NCBI GenBank assembly: GCA_030050125.1
Contig: JASIJN010000359.1
Span: 1 to 5,718 of the forward strand
Origin: Streptosporangiaceae bacterium
GTDB lineage: Bacteria; Actinomycetota; Actinomycetes; Streptosporangiales; Streptosporangiaceae
DNA: 5,718 bases
Direction: 5' to 3'
In this document: positions 1 through 5,116 of the stretch, in pieces
Numbering within the stretch: the stretch's first letter is position 1
Layout of the letters: each line of letters opens with the position of its first letter
Notes under the pieces: model-generated
The model's input: only the letters and a program-made list of their open reading frames with translations
Databases searched by the model: none
Told to the model about the DNA's origin: nothing
Position numbers and translations under genes: made by a program

Positions 1-1362
1 GGCCGGCAGCGCGAGTTCGCCGCCGGGGTGGCCGCGGTGGTCGCACTCGATGCCGCGGTGTCCTGCGCACAGCAGTGCATCCAGGTGCTCGGCGGGATCG
101 GCTACACCTGGGAACACGAGGCTCACCTGTACTTCCGGCGGGCGCTGTCGCTGCGGGCACTGCTCGGCCGGCCGGGCGAGTGGGCGGAGCACATGGCCGG
201 ACTGGCCATGTCCGGGGTCAGCCGCCCGGTCCAGGTGGAGCTCCCCGGCGGAGACGCGCGGCTGCGGGCACAGATCCGCGAGGAGCTGTCCGTGATCGCC
301 GGGCTGTCCGGCCCGGAGCGCGCCCAGCGGCTGGCCGCCGACGGGTGGGTCGTGCCGCACCTGCCGCGTCCGTGGGGACGGGACGCCAGCGCGCTGGAGC
401 AGGTGATCATCGCCCAGGAGATGCGGGCGGCCGGGGTGCGGCCGCCCGGCCTGGCCATCGGAGCCTGGGTGGTCCCGGCGCTGATCCAGTACGGGACCGC
501 GGAGCAGCAGCAGCGGTTCCTGCCGCCCACCCTGCGCGGCGACTACCTGTGGTGCCAGCTGTTCAGCGAGCCGGGCGCGGGCTCGGACCTGGCCGGGCTG
601 AGCTCCAAGGCGGTGCGGGCCGACGGCGGCTGGAAGATCACCGGGCAGAAGATCTGGACCTCACTGGCCAAGCAGGCCGCCTGGGCGATCTGCATCGCCC
701 GCACCGACCCGGCGGCGCCCAAGCACGACGGGATCACGTACTTCCTCGTGGACATGTCGTCCCCCGGCGTTGAGGTGCGCCCGCTGCGGGAGATCACCGG
801 CGACTCCCTCTTCAACCAGGTCTTCCTCGACGAGGTATTCGTTCCCGACGACCGCGTGGTTGGCGAGGTGAACGGCGGCTGGCGGGTGGCCCGGACGACG
901 CTGGCCAACGAGCGGGTGTCGCTCTCGCAGAGCTGGACCTTCGGCTGCGGCGTCCCCGAGTTGCTCAGCGTGGCCCAGGTGGCCGCCGACGCGCCGCTCG
1001 AGCAGGTGGGAACGCTGGTCTGCCAGGGGCACGCGATCGACCTGCTCGGACTGCGGGTGACCCTCAAGCAGCTCTCGGGCACCGAGCCCGGCGCCACGGG
1101 CAGCGTCCGCAAGCTGCTCGCCATGCAGCACGCTCAGCAGGTGGCGGAACTCTGCTACGAGATGTCGGGCACCGGCGCGGCGCTCGGCGGCCCGGGCGGC
1201 GCTGCGGTTACCTCCGGCACGCCGAACGGGGTGCACTGGGCCAGGCAGGTGCTGATGACGCAGGCGCTCACGATCGGCGGCGGCACGACCGATATCCAGC
1301 TGAACATCATCGGCGAACGGATACTGGGCCTGCCGCGCGACCCGGAGCCGCCCACCGCGTAG
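1..1362 (+). CDS. Fused two-unit acyl-CoA dehydrogenase (FadE34-like), 5' truncated
   Basis: FAD-dependent alpha,beta-dehydrogenation of an acyl-CoA thioester, cytoplasmic. The frame is open from base 1, so the start lies outside the window; the GTG at 28 is an internal Val. The 453 visible residues hold the C-terminal end of one dehydrogenase unit (GGIGYTWEHEAHLYFRRA, about residues 31-48), a linker (about 60-80), and a complete second unit (about 80-446). The second unit has the flavin/substrate motif QLFSEPGAGSDLAGL (186-200), WKITGQKIWTS (211-221) and the closing motif GGGTTDIQLNIIGERILGLPR spread over about 426-446. Two units in one chain is the architecture of actinobacterial FadE34/ChsE3-like enzymes, which act on bulky substrates such as steroid side-chain CoAs. 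By eye, the catalytic Glu of medium-chain enzymes aligns with Glu38 in the first unit and with Gly427 in the second, suggesting one active site per fused pair. The substrate cannot be read from sequence. Confidence 0.93.
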   Translation, partial: GRQREFAAGVAAVVALDAAVSCAQQCIQVLGGIGYTWEHEAHLYFRRALSLRALLGRPGEWAEHMAGLAMSGVSRPVQVELPGGDARLRAQIREELSVIAGLSGPERAQRLAADGWVVPHLPRPWGRDASALEQVIIAQEMRAAGVRPPGLAIGAWVVPALIQYGTAEQQQRFLPPTLRGDYLWCQLFSEPGAGSDLAGLSSKAVRADGGWKITGQKIWTSLAKQAAWAICIARTDPAAPKHDGITYFLVDMSSPGVEVRPLREITGDSLFNQVFLDEVFVPDDRVVGEVNGGWRVARTTLANERVSLSQSWTFGCGVPELLSVAQVAADAPLEQVGTLVCQGHAIDLLGLRVTLKQLSGTEPGATGSVRKLLAMQHAQQVAELCYEMSGTGAALGGPGGAAVTSGTPNGVHWARQVLMTQALTIGGGTTDIQLNIIGERILGLPRDPEPPTA

Positions 1363-1406
1363 CGCGGCGACACCGCGTAGCGCGGCCACACCGCGGGGCG
1401 GGACAG
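1353..1406. repeat. 18-bp tandem repeat spanning the dehydrogenase stop codon
   Basis: Two copies of an 18-bp unit (1353-1370 and 1371-1388) differ at one base, and a third degenerate copy follows (1389-1406, starting caccgcgg). The TAG stop at 1360-1362 lies in copy 1. Because 18 is a multiple of three, copy 2 places a second in-frame TAG at 1378-1380. It looks like a local slippage duplication of the gene's end. Confidence 0.75.
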
Positions 1407-1463
1407 CACCGCCTCGGGCAAAAGCACGGTCACAGGCGAGGCAAACTCTCGACCCGCCGGCCA

Positions 1464-1490
1464 CGGCAGCCGCTCTCAGGCTGGCTGCCG
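1464..1490. other. Hairpin between the dehydrogenase and LCP genes, possible terminator or operator
   Basis: The perfect 8-bp arms cggcagcc (1464-1471) and ggctgccg (1483-1490) enclose an 11-nt loop. No U-tract follows, as is common for high-GC terminators. It could end the dehydrogenase transcript. It also sits just upstream of a possible -10 box for the LCP gene, so an operator role is equally open. Confidence 0.35.
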
Positions 1491-1493
1491 CGT

Positions 1494-1499
1494 TAGCCT
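1494..1499 (+). promoter_or_regulatory. Possible -10 box of the LCP gene (TAGCCT)
   Basis: TAGCCT fits the TANNNT pattern of actinobacterial housekeeping promoters and lies 27 nt before the ATG. No convincing -35 hexamer is found at the right distance, because that space is taken by the 1464-1490 hairpin. This is a weak call. Confidence 0.22.
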
Positions 1500-1516
1500 A
1501 CGAGGAACGGCATCCC

Positions 1517-1523
1517 GGGGGAG
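1517..1523 (+). promoter_or_regulatory. Ribosome binding site of the LCP gene
   Basis: GGGGGAG lies three bases before the ATG at 1527. The spacing is tighter than usual. It supports this ATG rather than the nearby out-of-frame ATG at 1537. Confidence 0.5.
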
Positions 1524-1526
1524 CTG

Positions 1527-3188
1527 ATGACCGGCAATGACGACGGCGCGCCGGGCGGCGGACCAGCCCCCCGCGGCGGTGAGGGCACGCCGTTCCCCAG
1601 ATCGGTGTCCTCGCCCGACTCGCCCTCGGCCGACACCCCCGGCCCGCGACCCGGTTACTACCCGCTGTCCCCGGCCGATCATCCGAGGTCTGCCGACCAC
1701 CCGGCGCCTGCCGGCTCCTCCGACGCTGGCGCACTCGGCGCCGGCCGGACCAGGCACGCCGGAACACGGCGAAGGAACGCGCCGGCGCCCGCGCAGCAGC
1801 AGCTCATGGCGCGCATCACGGCGAGCCGCAAGGCCCGGCAGCGGCGCGCCCTGCTGATGGCGGCCGGGGTGATCTCTGCCCTGGTCATGCTGACCTCGGG
1901 CGGCGCCTGGGCGCTCACCAGCTATATCAACGGCCATCTCGGGCGGCTGAACGCCGGAACCGCCGGCACCCCGTCCAGCGGGCCGCTGAACATCGTGGTG
2001 GCCGGTCTTGATGAGCGGGCCGGCCTGACGCCGCGCCAGCAAGCCCTCCTGCATGTGGGCACCAACTCGGGCGAGACGAACACCGACACGCTGATGGTGG
2101 TGCACGTGCCCGCCGACCGCCGCTATGTCCGCGTGGTCAGCCTGCCCCGCGACTCCTGGGTGAACATACCCGGCCACGGCATGAACAAGATCAACGCTGC
2201 ACTCGGCCTCGGCGGGCCGAGCCTGATGGTGCAGACGATCGAGCAGCTCACCGGGCTGACCATCAACGACTACGTCGAGGTGAACTTCCTCGGCTTCGTC
2301 AAGGTGATCGACGCGCTCGGCGGAGTGAACATCTGCCTGCCCTACGCGGTCGACGACCCCGACAGCGGGTTGCACATCTCCGCGGGGCTACACCACGTGA
2401 ACGGCATCACGGCCCTGGAGTTCGCCCGGGACCGGCATTCCTTCCCCACGTCCGACCTGGCCCGGATCCAAGATCAGCAGCAGCTGATCTCATCGGCGCT
2501 CAGCGAGGGACTCAAGTCCGGGGTGCTGGCCAACCCGGTCCAGCTGGAGAGATTCCTTTCGGCGACGACCTCCGCGATCCGGGTCGACCAGGGCTTCAAC
2601 GTGGTAAGCCTGGCCGACGAACTTCGCGGGATCTCCCCCGGCGACGTGACGTTCACGACCGTGCCGCTGGCCAACACCAACTACACGACGCCGACCGGCG
2701 AGTCCGCCGTGCTGTGGAACCAAAGCGCGGCGGCCGCTCTGTTCAAGGAGATGAAGACCGACCAGCCGCCCGCCGCCCCGGACCACGGGGTCAAGCGGCC
2801 AGCGCTCCGTCGCGGCCAGGTAGCGCTCGATGTCTACAACGGCACCCATATCAGCGGGCTGTCCGCCGACACCGGGCGCCAGTTGGCCGCGCTCGGCTTC
2901 ACGGTGCACCGGTCCGGCGTCGACTGGCCGGACCAGAGCCTGGCCCGGACGGTCATCCAGTATCCGGCCGGGCAGGAGGCATCGGCCCGGCTGGTCGGGC
3001 AGGTTCTGCCCGGAGCGGCGCTGCAGCAGGTGAAAGGACTGCCCAGGGTGAGGATCCTGCTCGGCGGCAGCGATCACACGGTCACCGCGCCGACGCCGAG
3101 CATCCCGGCTACGTCGAGCACATCAACCCCAGCCCAGTCCGCCCAGCCAGGCCAGCAGCGGACCGCGGCGCAGGACGCCTGCCGCTAG
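1527..3188 (+). CDS. LytR-CpsA-Psr (LCP) family cell-wall glycopolymer transferase with LytR_C domain
   Basis: LCP proteins transfer lipid-linked glycopolymers (teichoic acids, arabinogalactan or capsule) to peptidoglycan at the outer membrane face. The 553 residues comprise a Pro/Ser/Gly-rich, then basic cytoplasmic N-terminus (1-107), one membrane helix (about 108-133), an LCP domain (about 153-325), a linker, a LytR_C domain (about 431-516) and a Ser/Thr/Pro/Gln tail ending in Ala-Cys-Arg. LCP hallmarks are VVAGLDER (157-164), NTDTLMVVHV (185-194) with Asp187, VSLPRDSWV (204-212) with Arg208-Asp209, NKINAAL (220-226), DYVEVNFLGFVKVIDALGGV (248-267), and FARDRHS (299-305) with the Arg301/Arg303 pair, followed by DLARIQDQQQ. 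These are the expected polyprenyl-phosphate and metal contacts. The ATG at 1527 is preceded by GGGGGAG (1517-1523) with a short 3-nt gap; no upstream alternative is better. Which glycopolymer it handles is unknown, and no glycan-synthesis genes lie beside it. Confidence 0.95.
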   Translation: MTGNDDGAPGGGPAPRGGEGTPFPRSVSSPDSPSADTPGPRPGYYPLSPADHPRSADHPAPAGSSDAGALGAGRTRHAGTRRRNAPAPAQQQLMARITASRKARQRRALLMAAGVISALVMLTSGGAWALTSYINGHLGRLNAGTAGTPSSGPLNIVVAGLDERAGLTPRQQALLHVGTNSGETNTDTLMVVHVPADRRYVRVVSLPRDSWVNIPGHGMNKINAALGLGGPSLMVQTIEQLTGLTINDYVEVNFLGFVKVIDALGGVNICLPYAVDDPDSGLHISAGLHHVNGITALEFARDRHSFPTSDLARIQDQQQLISSALSEGLKSGVLANPVQLERFLSATTSAIRVDQGFNVVSLADELRGISPGDVTFTTVPLANTNYTTPTGESAVLWNQSAAAALFKEMKTDQPPAAPDHGVKRPALRRGQVALDVYNGTHISGLSADTGRQLAALGFTVHRSGVDWPDQSLARTVIQYPAGQEASARLVGQVLPGAALQQVKGLPRVRILLGGSDHTVTAPTPSIPATSSTSTPAQSAQPGQQRTAAQDACR

Positions 3189-3198
3189 TCCGGCCGTC

Positions 3199-3552
3199 CT
3201 AGACCTGCGTGGTGGACTGGTCGGGCGGAGGGCCGGTCTCGCCTCCCTGGTCGGCCGGGCCGCCCTGTGGCGGCACGCTGCCGGAAGCCGGGCCTGCCTG
3301 CGCCTGGTCACCGGATTCGGGCGCCAGGTTGATGCCGTTCTCGGCCTCGTGCGTCTTGAGGTCGTTGATCAACTTGTCGATCTGGCCCTGAGCGTCCGGG
3401 CCACCTCGCCCGGTACGGTCCGCATAGACCGCCGCGCCCAGGTTGCGGAGCATGACGTCGGCACGCCGCTTCGCCTGGATGTCGCGCGCCGTCTCCTGGG
3501 TCTTCTGTGCCAGCACAGTCGCCTGCGCCTTGACTTTGTCCATAAGTCCCAT
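3199..3552 (-). CDS. Small conserved helical hypothetical protein with Gly/Pro/Gln-rich tail
   Basis: This 117-residue protein has no signal peptide or membrane segment, so it is probably cytoplasmic. Residues 3-45 (from LMDKVKAQATVLAQ) and about 52-71 look strongly helical and charged, with a possible coiled coil. Residues 75-117 form a low-complexity Gly/Pro/Gln/Ala tail. The pattern MGLMDKVKAQ...AKRRAD..LR.LGAAVYADRTGRG, then a short helix ending HEAENG, resembles a small actinobacterial family of unknown function that I recall but cannot verify here. The start is well supported: CCGGAGG (3564-3558) lies five bases before the ATG. An ATG three codons on is less well spaced. The gene is convergent with the LCP gene, with 10 bp between stops, and divergent from the hydrolase gene. 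No function is assigned. Confidence 0.85.
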   Translation of the reverse strand: MGLMDKVKAQATVLAQKTQETARDIQAKRRADVMLRNLGAAVYADRTGRGGPDAQGQIDKLINDLKTHEAENGINLAPESGDQAQAGPASGSVPPQGGPADQGGETGPPPDQSTTQV

Positions 3553-3557
3553 GGCTG

Positions 3558-3564
3558 CCTCCGG
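3558..3564 (-). promoter_or_regulatory. Ribosome binding site of the small helical protein gene
   Basis: On the minus strand this reads CCGGAGG, five bases before the ATG at 3552. It is a near-ideal Shine-Dalgarno sequence and fixes the start. A 5-bp hairpin (3577-3589, ccgtg/cacgg) lies just upstream in the same leader. Confidence 0.7.
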
Positions 3565-3667
3565 AGATTAAAGGTTCCGTGGCTCACGGTTCGGGCGGGC
3601 CCCCTGCACCTACCACCGCTCTATTCGCCAGCTTAGGCCCCCGGACGGTGGCGCGATAGTCGCCCGA

Positions 3668-3702
3668 GACCGGCACCGGGATGCCAAGGCACCCCGCCGG
3701 TC
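3668..3702. repeat. Long imperfect hairpin in the divergent intergenic region
   Basis: The perfect 7-bp arms gaccggc (3668-3674) and gccggtc (3696-3702) are continued inward by ggg/ccc pairs (3678-3680 with 3693-3695) and tgc/gca pairs (3682-3684 with 3689-3691) around a 4-nt loop. There is a 3-nt bulge at 3675-3677 and one A-C mismatch. About 13 bp are paired in total. The role is unknown. Confidence 0.5.
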
Positions 3703-3790
3703 GAGCGCAGGTTGTCCGGGCTGAACTCCCAGCTCAGAAGGGATCGATATTCCCGGGCCTCACTCAGAGTGACAAGAGTCATACCCGGTA

Positions 3791-3844
3791 CGGCCGGGGA
3801 TGCGCGGGATCTCGGCGCGGCGTTATACGTGCGATCCCCGTCCG
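3791..3844. repeat. 11-bp inverted repeat (one mismatch) upstream of the hydrolase gene
   Basis: Positions 3791-3801 pair with 3834-3844 at 10 of 11 positions (mismatch 3794/3841). Four further pairs (3803-3806 with 3830-3833) continue the stem after one bulged base. The loop holds the AT-richer TTATACGT. It could be a leader-RNA stem or a protein-binding palindrome. Confidence 0.45.
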
Positions 3845-3881
3845 GGAGCGCGTGCCCCCCCTTCCAGTGAACGCGCTTCTG

Positions 3882-3994
3882 TGCCTGCCCGGCACCTGGC
3901 TCGTCGCACCCCCCCCGCGACGGAGCGCAGGCCGCGCCACACCCCCTGCGCACGCACGCGCGCTAGTTCTGCGCGCGTGCGTGCCGGGCAGGCA
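3882..3994. repeat. Long-range 14-bp perfect inverted repeat
   Basis: The segment tgcctgcccggcac at 3882-3895 is the exact reverse complement of 3981-3994. Its right arm overlaps the right arm of the local hairpin at 3950-3984, so in RNA the two pairings cannot form at once. Confidence 0.7.
3950..3984. repeat. 14-bp perfect hairpin with 7-nt loop in the hydrolase leader
   Basis: Arms 3950-3963 (gcacgcacgcgcgc) and 3971-3984 are perfect reverse complements around the loop tagttct (3964-3970). The stem can be extended by cctgc (3945-3949) with gcagg (3988-3992) across a 3-nt bulge. It lies 85 nt before the TTG start. It is very stable and placed as a 5' leader element, or alternatively as an upstream terminator or operator. 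Confidence 0.7.
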
Positions 3995-4018
3995 GCGCCA
4001 ACCGAGGCTCACCCTCCG

Positions 4019-4043
4019 GCCCGGGCAGTGCGCCCAGCCGGGC
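4019..4043 (+). promoter_or_regulatory. Small hairpin just upstream of the hydrolase ribosome binding site
   Basis: The 6-bp arms gcccgg (4019-4024) and ccgggc (4038-4043) end 14 nt before the AAAGGA motif. The hairpin leaves the ribosome binding site free. It may be part of the structured leader. Confidence 0.35.
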
Positions 4044-4057
4044 GACGGGGAACCAAG

Positions 4058-4063
4058 AAAGGA
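4058..4063 (+). promoter_or_regulatory. Ribosome binding site deciding the TTG start of the hydrolase gene
   Basis: AAAGGA (within AAGAAAGGA) lies six bases before TTG at 4070. It is the only good Shine-Dalgarno sequence upstream of the signal peptide in this frame. It favours TTG over the GTG at 4028 and the ATG at 3800. Confidence 0.65.
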
Positions 4064-4069
4064 ATACCT

Positions 4070-4837
4070 TTGCGGAGCTTTGCCCGTTTCCCCCGCCCGC
4101 TGCGACCCCGCCGCGCACTAGCCCTCACCCTCCTCGGCAGCGCCATCGCCGTTGCCGGCGCGGGCACCGCGACCGCCGCGACGGCCGGCCCGGGCGCCAG
4201 CCAGGCCCCGACCGTGGCTGTGCACGGCAGCACCACCCGAAACGTCACGGTGCCGGCGCACCTCGACGCCGCAGTGCAGGCCCAGGCCGGTAGCGCCGCT
4301 GCGCTCGGGGCCGCCACGCCGCAGGTGCTGACCACCTGGTCGGCGATCATGCACGCGGCGGCCGACCAGGCCAGCGGGCCGCTGCCCGCGTCCGACCGGC
4401 TGCTCCCCGCGCAGGTCAGCGGGCCGCAGTCGCAGATGTCGCTCAGCCCGGCCCAATGGGCCAACGCCGCCACGATCGTGCAGCAGGCCGTGGCCATGCA
4501 CATGGGCCTGCGCTCGGCGGTGATCGCCGTGGCGACAGCGATGCAGGAGTCACAGCTGCTGAACATCGACTACGGCACCTACGACTCGCTGGGCCTGTTC
4601 CAGCAGCAGCCGGACATGGGCTGGGGCACCGCGGCGCAGGTCACCGACCCGGTCTACGCGTCGGACGCGTTCTTGAACGGACTGTCGCAATACCAGGCCA
4701 ACAACCCGGGCTGGGCCACGCAGCCGCTGTGGCAGGCGGCCCAGGGAGTGCAGGACTCCGCCTTCCCCTACGCGTACGCCCAGTGGGAGGTCCAGGCCGC
4801 GCAGATAGTCGCCACCGTGGCCAAGGGCATGTTCTGA
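4070..4837 (+). CDS. Secreted lysozyme/transglycosylase-like putative cell-wall hydrolase
   Basis: With TTG at 4070 as start the protein has 255 residues. It opens with a classic signal peptide: a basic n-region (RSFARFPRPLRPRR), a hydrophobic stretch (about 16-31) and a likely cleavage near ATAA-TAG (about 37). A Thr/Ala/Gln-rich linker follows to about residue 120, then a compact C-terminal domain (about 125-250) with WANAATIVQQAVAMHMGLRSAVIAVATAMQES, DSLGLFQQQPDMGWGT and DPVYASDAFL segments. The AMQES glutamate (Glu160), followed by a GLFQ motif, matches the layout of transglycosylase/lysozyme-fold enzymes, where this Glu is the general acid; I therefore infer peptidoglycan glycan cleavage. 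Related actinobacterial domains are often annotated only as hypothetical or as the N-terminal part of larger peptidases. It is followed by a strong terminator and so probably transcribed alone. Catalytic activity is inferred, not shown. Confidence 0.85.
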   Translation: MRSFARFPRPLRPRRALALTLLGSAIAVAGAGTATAATAGPGASQAPTVAVHGSTTRNVTVPAHLDAAVQAQAGSAAALGAATPQVLTTWSAIMHAAADQASGPLPASDRLLPAQVSGPQSQMSLSPAQWANAATIVQQAVAMHMGLRSAVIAVATAMQESQLLNIDYGTYDSLGLFQQQPDMGWGTAAQVTDPVYASDAFLNGLSQYQANNPGWATQPLWQAAQGVQDSAFPYAYAQWEVQAAQIVATVAKGMF

Positions 4838-4864
4838 TCCAAATCTCCCACCCCCTCCCCCGAG

Positions 4865-4900
4865 GCGTGCCCCGCCAGGAAGTTTCCTGGCGGGGCACGC
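4865..4900. terminator. Strong hairpin terminator after the hydrolase gene
   Basis: Arms 4865-4880 (gcgtgccccgccagga) and 4885-4900 are perfect reverse complements, giving a 16-bp stem with the tetraloop agtt. It lies 27 nt past the stop. No U-run follows, which is usual in high-GC actinomycetes. The symmetrical stem could also stop transcripts arriving from the convergent aldolase gene. Confidence 0.8.
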
Positions 4901-4932
4901 GAGGCTACGGGACCGGGCCCGCGAGTCCGGGC

Positions 4933-5116
4933 TCAGCGTGCAGGTCCGCGGTCAGCGTGCAGGTCCCGGGTCAGCGTGCAGGTCCCGGGTCAGCGTGCAG
5001 GTCCCGGGTCAGCGTGCAGGTCCGGGGTCAGCGTGCAGGTCCGGGGTCAGCGTGCAGGTCCGGGGTCAGCGTGCAGGTCCGGGGTCAGCAACGTCCGGGG
5101 TCAGTCGCGTGCCGGG
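4933..5116. repeat. Array of eight 19-bp direct repeats plus degenerate 16-bp copies
   Basis: Eight gapless units start at 4933, 4952, 4971, 4990, 5009, 5028, 5047 and 5066. All share tcagcgtgcaggtcc and differ only in the last four bases: gcgg in unit 1, cggg in units 2-4 and gggg in units 5-8. Two shorter 16-bp relatives follow at 5085-5100 and 5101-5116. The next tcag, at 5117, is already the end of the aldolase gene (stop codon in reverse). There are no spacers, so this is not CRISPR. The 19-bp period cycles through all three frames, so it is not a coding repeat. Confidence 0.92.

Larger units (their letters stand above)
3553..4069. other. 517-bp divergent intergenic region with many inverted repeats
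   Basis: This region lies between the divergently read small helical protein gene and the hydrolase gene. It carries at least five inverted repeats (listed separately) and C-runs at about 3855-3861 and 3909-3916. I find no convincing promoter on either strand: there is TAAGCT on the minus strand at 3635-3630 and TTATAC at 3823-3828 on the plus strand, both without a matching -35. An open frame runs through 3800-4069 in phase with the hydrolase, but its composition (Arg/Pro/Ala-rich, no domain) and the lack of a ribosome binding site argue that it is non-coding. Confidence 0.6.

Noticed and set aside
28..30. GTG as the start of the acyl-CoA dehydrogenase
   Set aside because: The frame is open upstream to base 1, and the residues around it belong to the middle of a dehydrogenase C-terminal domain. 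It is an internal valine.
1476..2375. Long minus-strand open frame antisense to the LCP gene
   Set aside because: It is a GC-driven shadow frame with no recognisable domain, lying opposite a gene with clear LCP motifs.
3740..3754. tRNA T-arm-like sequence gggatcgatattccc
   Set aside because: The stem is only 4 bp, the loop does not fit TTCRANY, and no acceptor, D or anticodon arm can be built around it.
3800..4069. N-terminal extension of the hydrolase from an ATG at 3800
   Set aside because: The extension is Arg/Pro/Ala-rich, covers strong inverted repeats, and would bury the signal peptide 90 residues in. TTG at 4070 has a good ribosome binding site directly before a proper signal peptide.
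3553..4069. ydaO-type (c-di-AMP) riboswitch before the hydrolase
   Set aside because: This was considered because such switches precede actinomycete wall hydrolases, but the expected ACGGAGGAACC and related conserved blocks are absent.
4933..5116. Possible CRISPR array
   Set aside because: The 19-bp units are contiguous with no spacers, and no cas gene is present. It is a simple tandem repeat.
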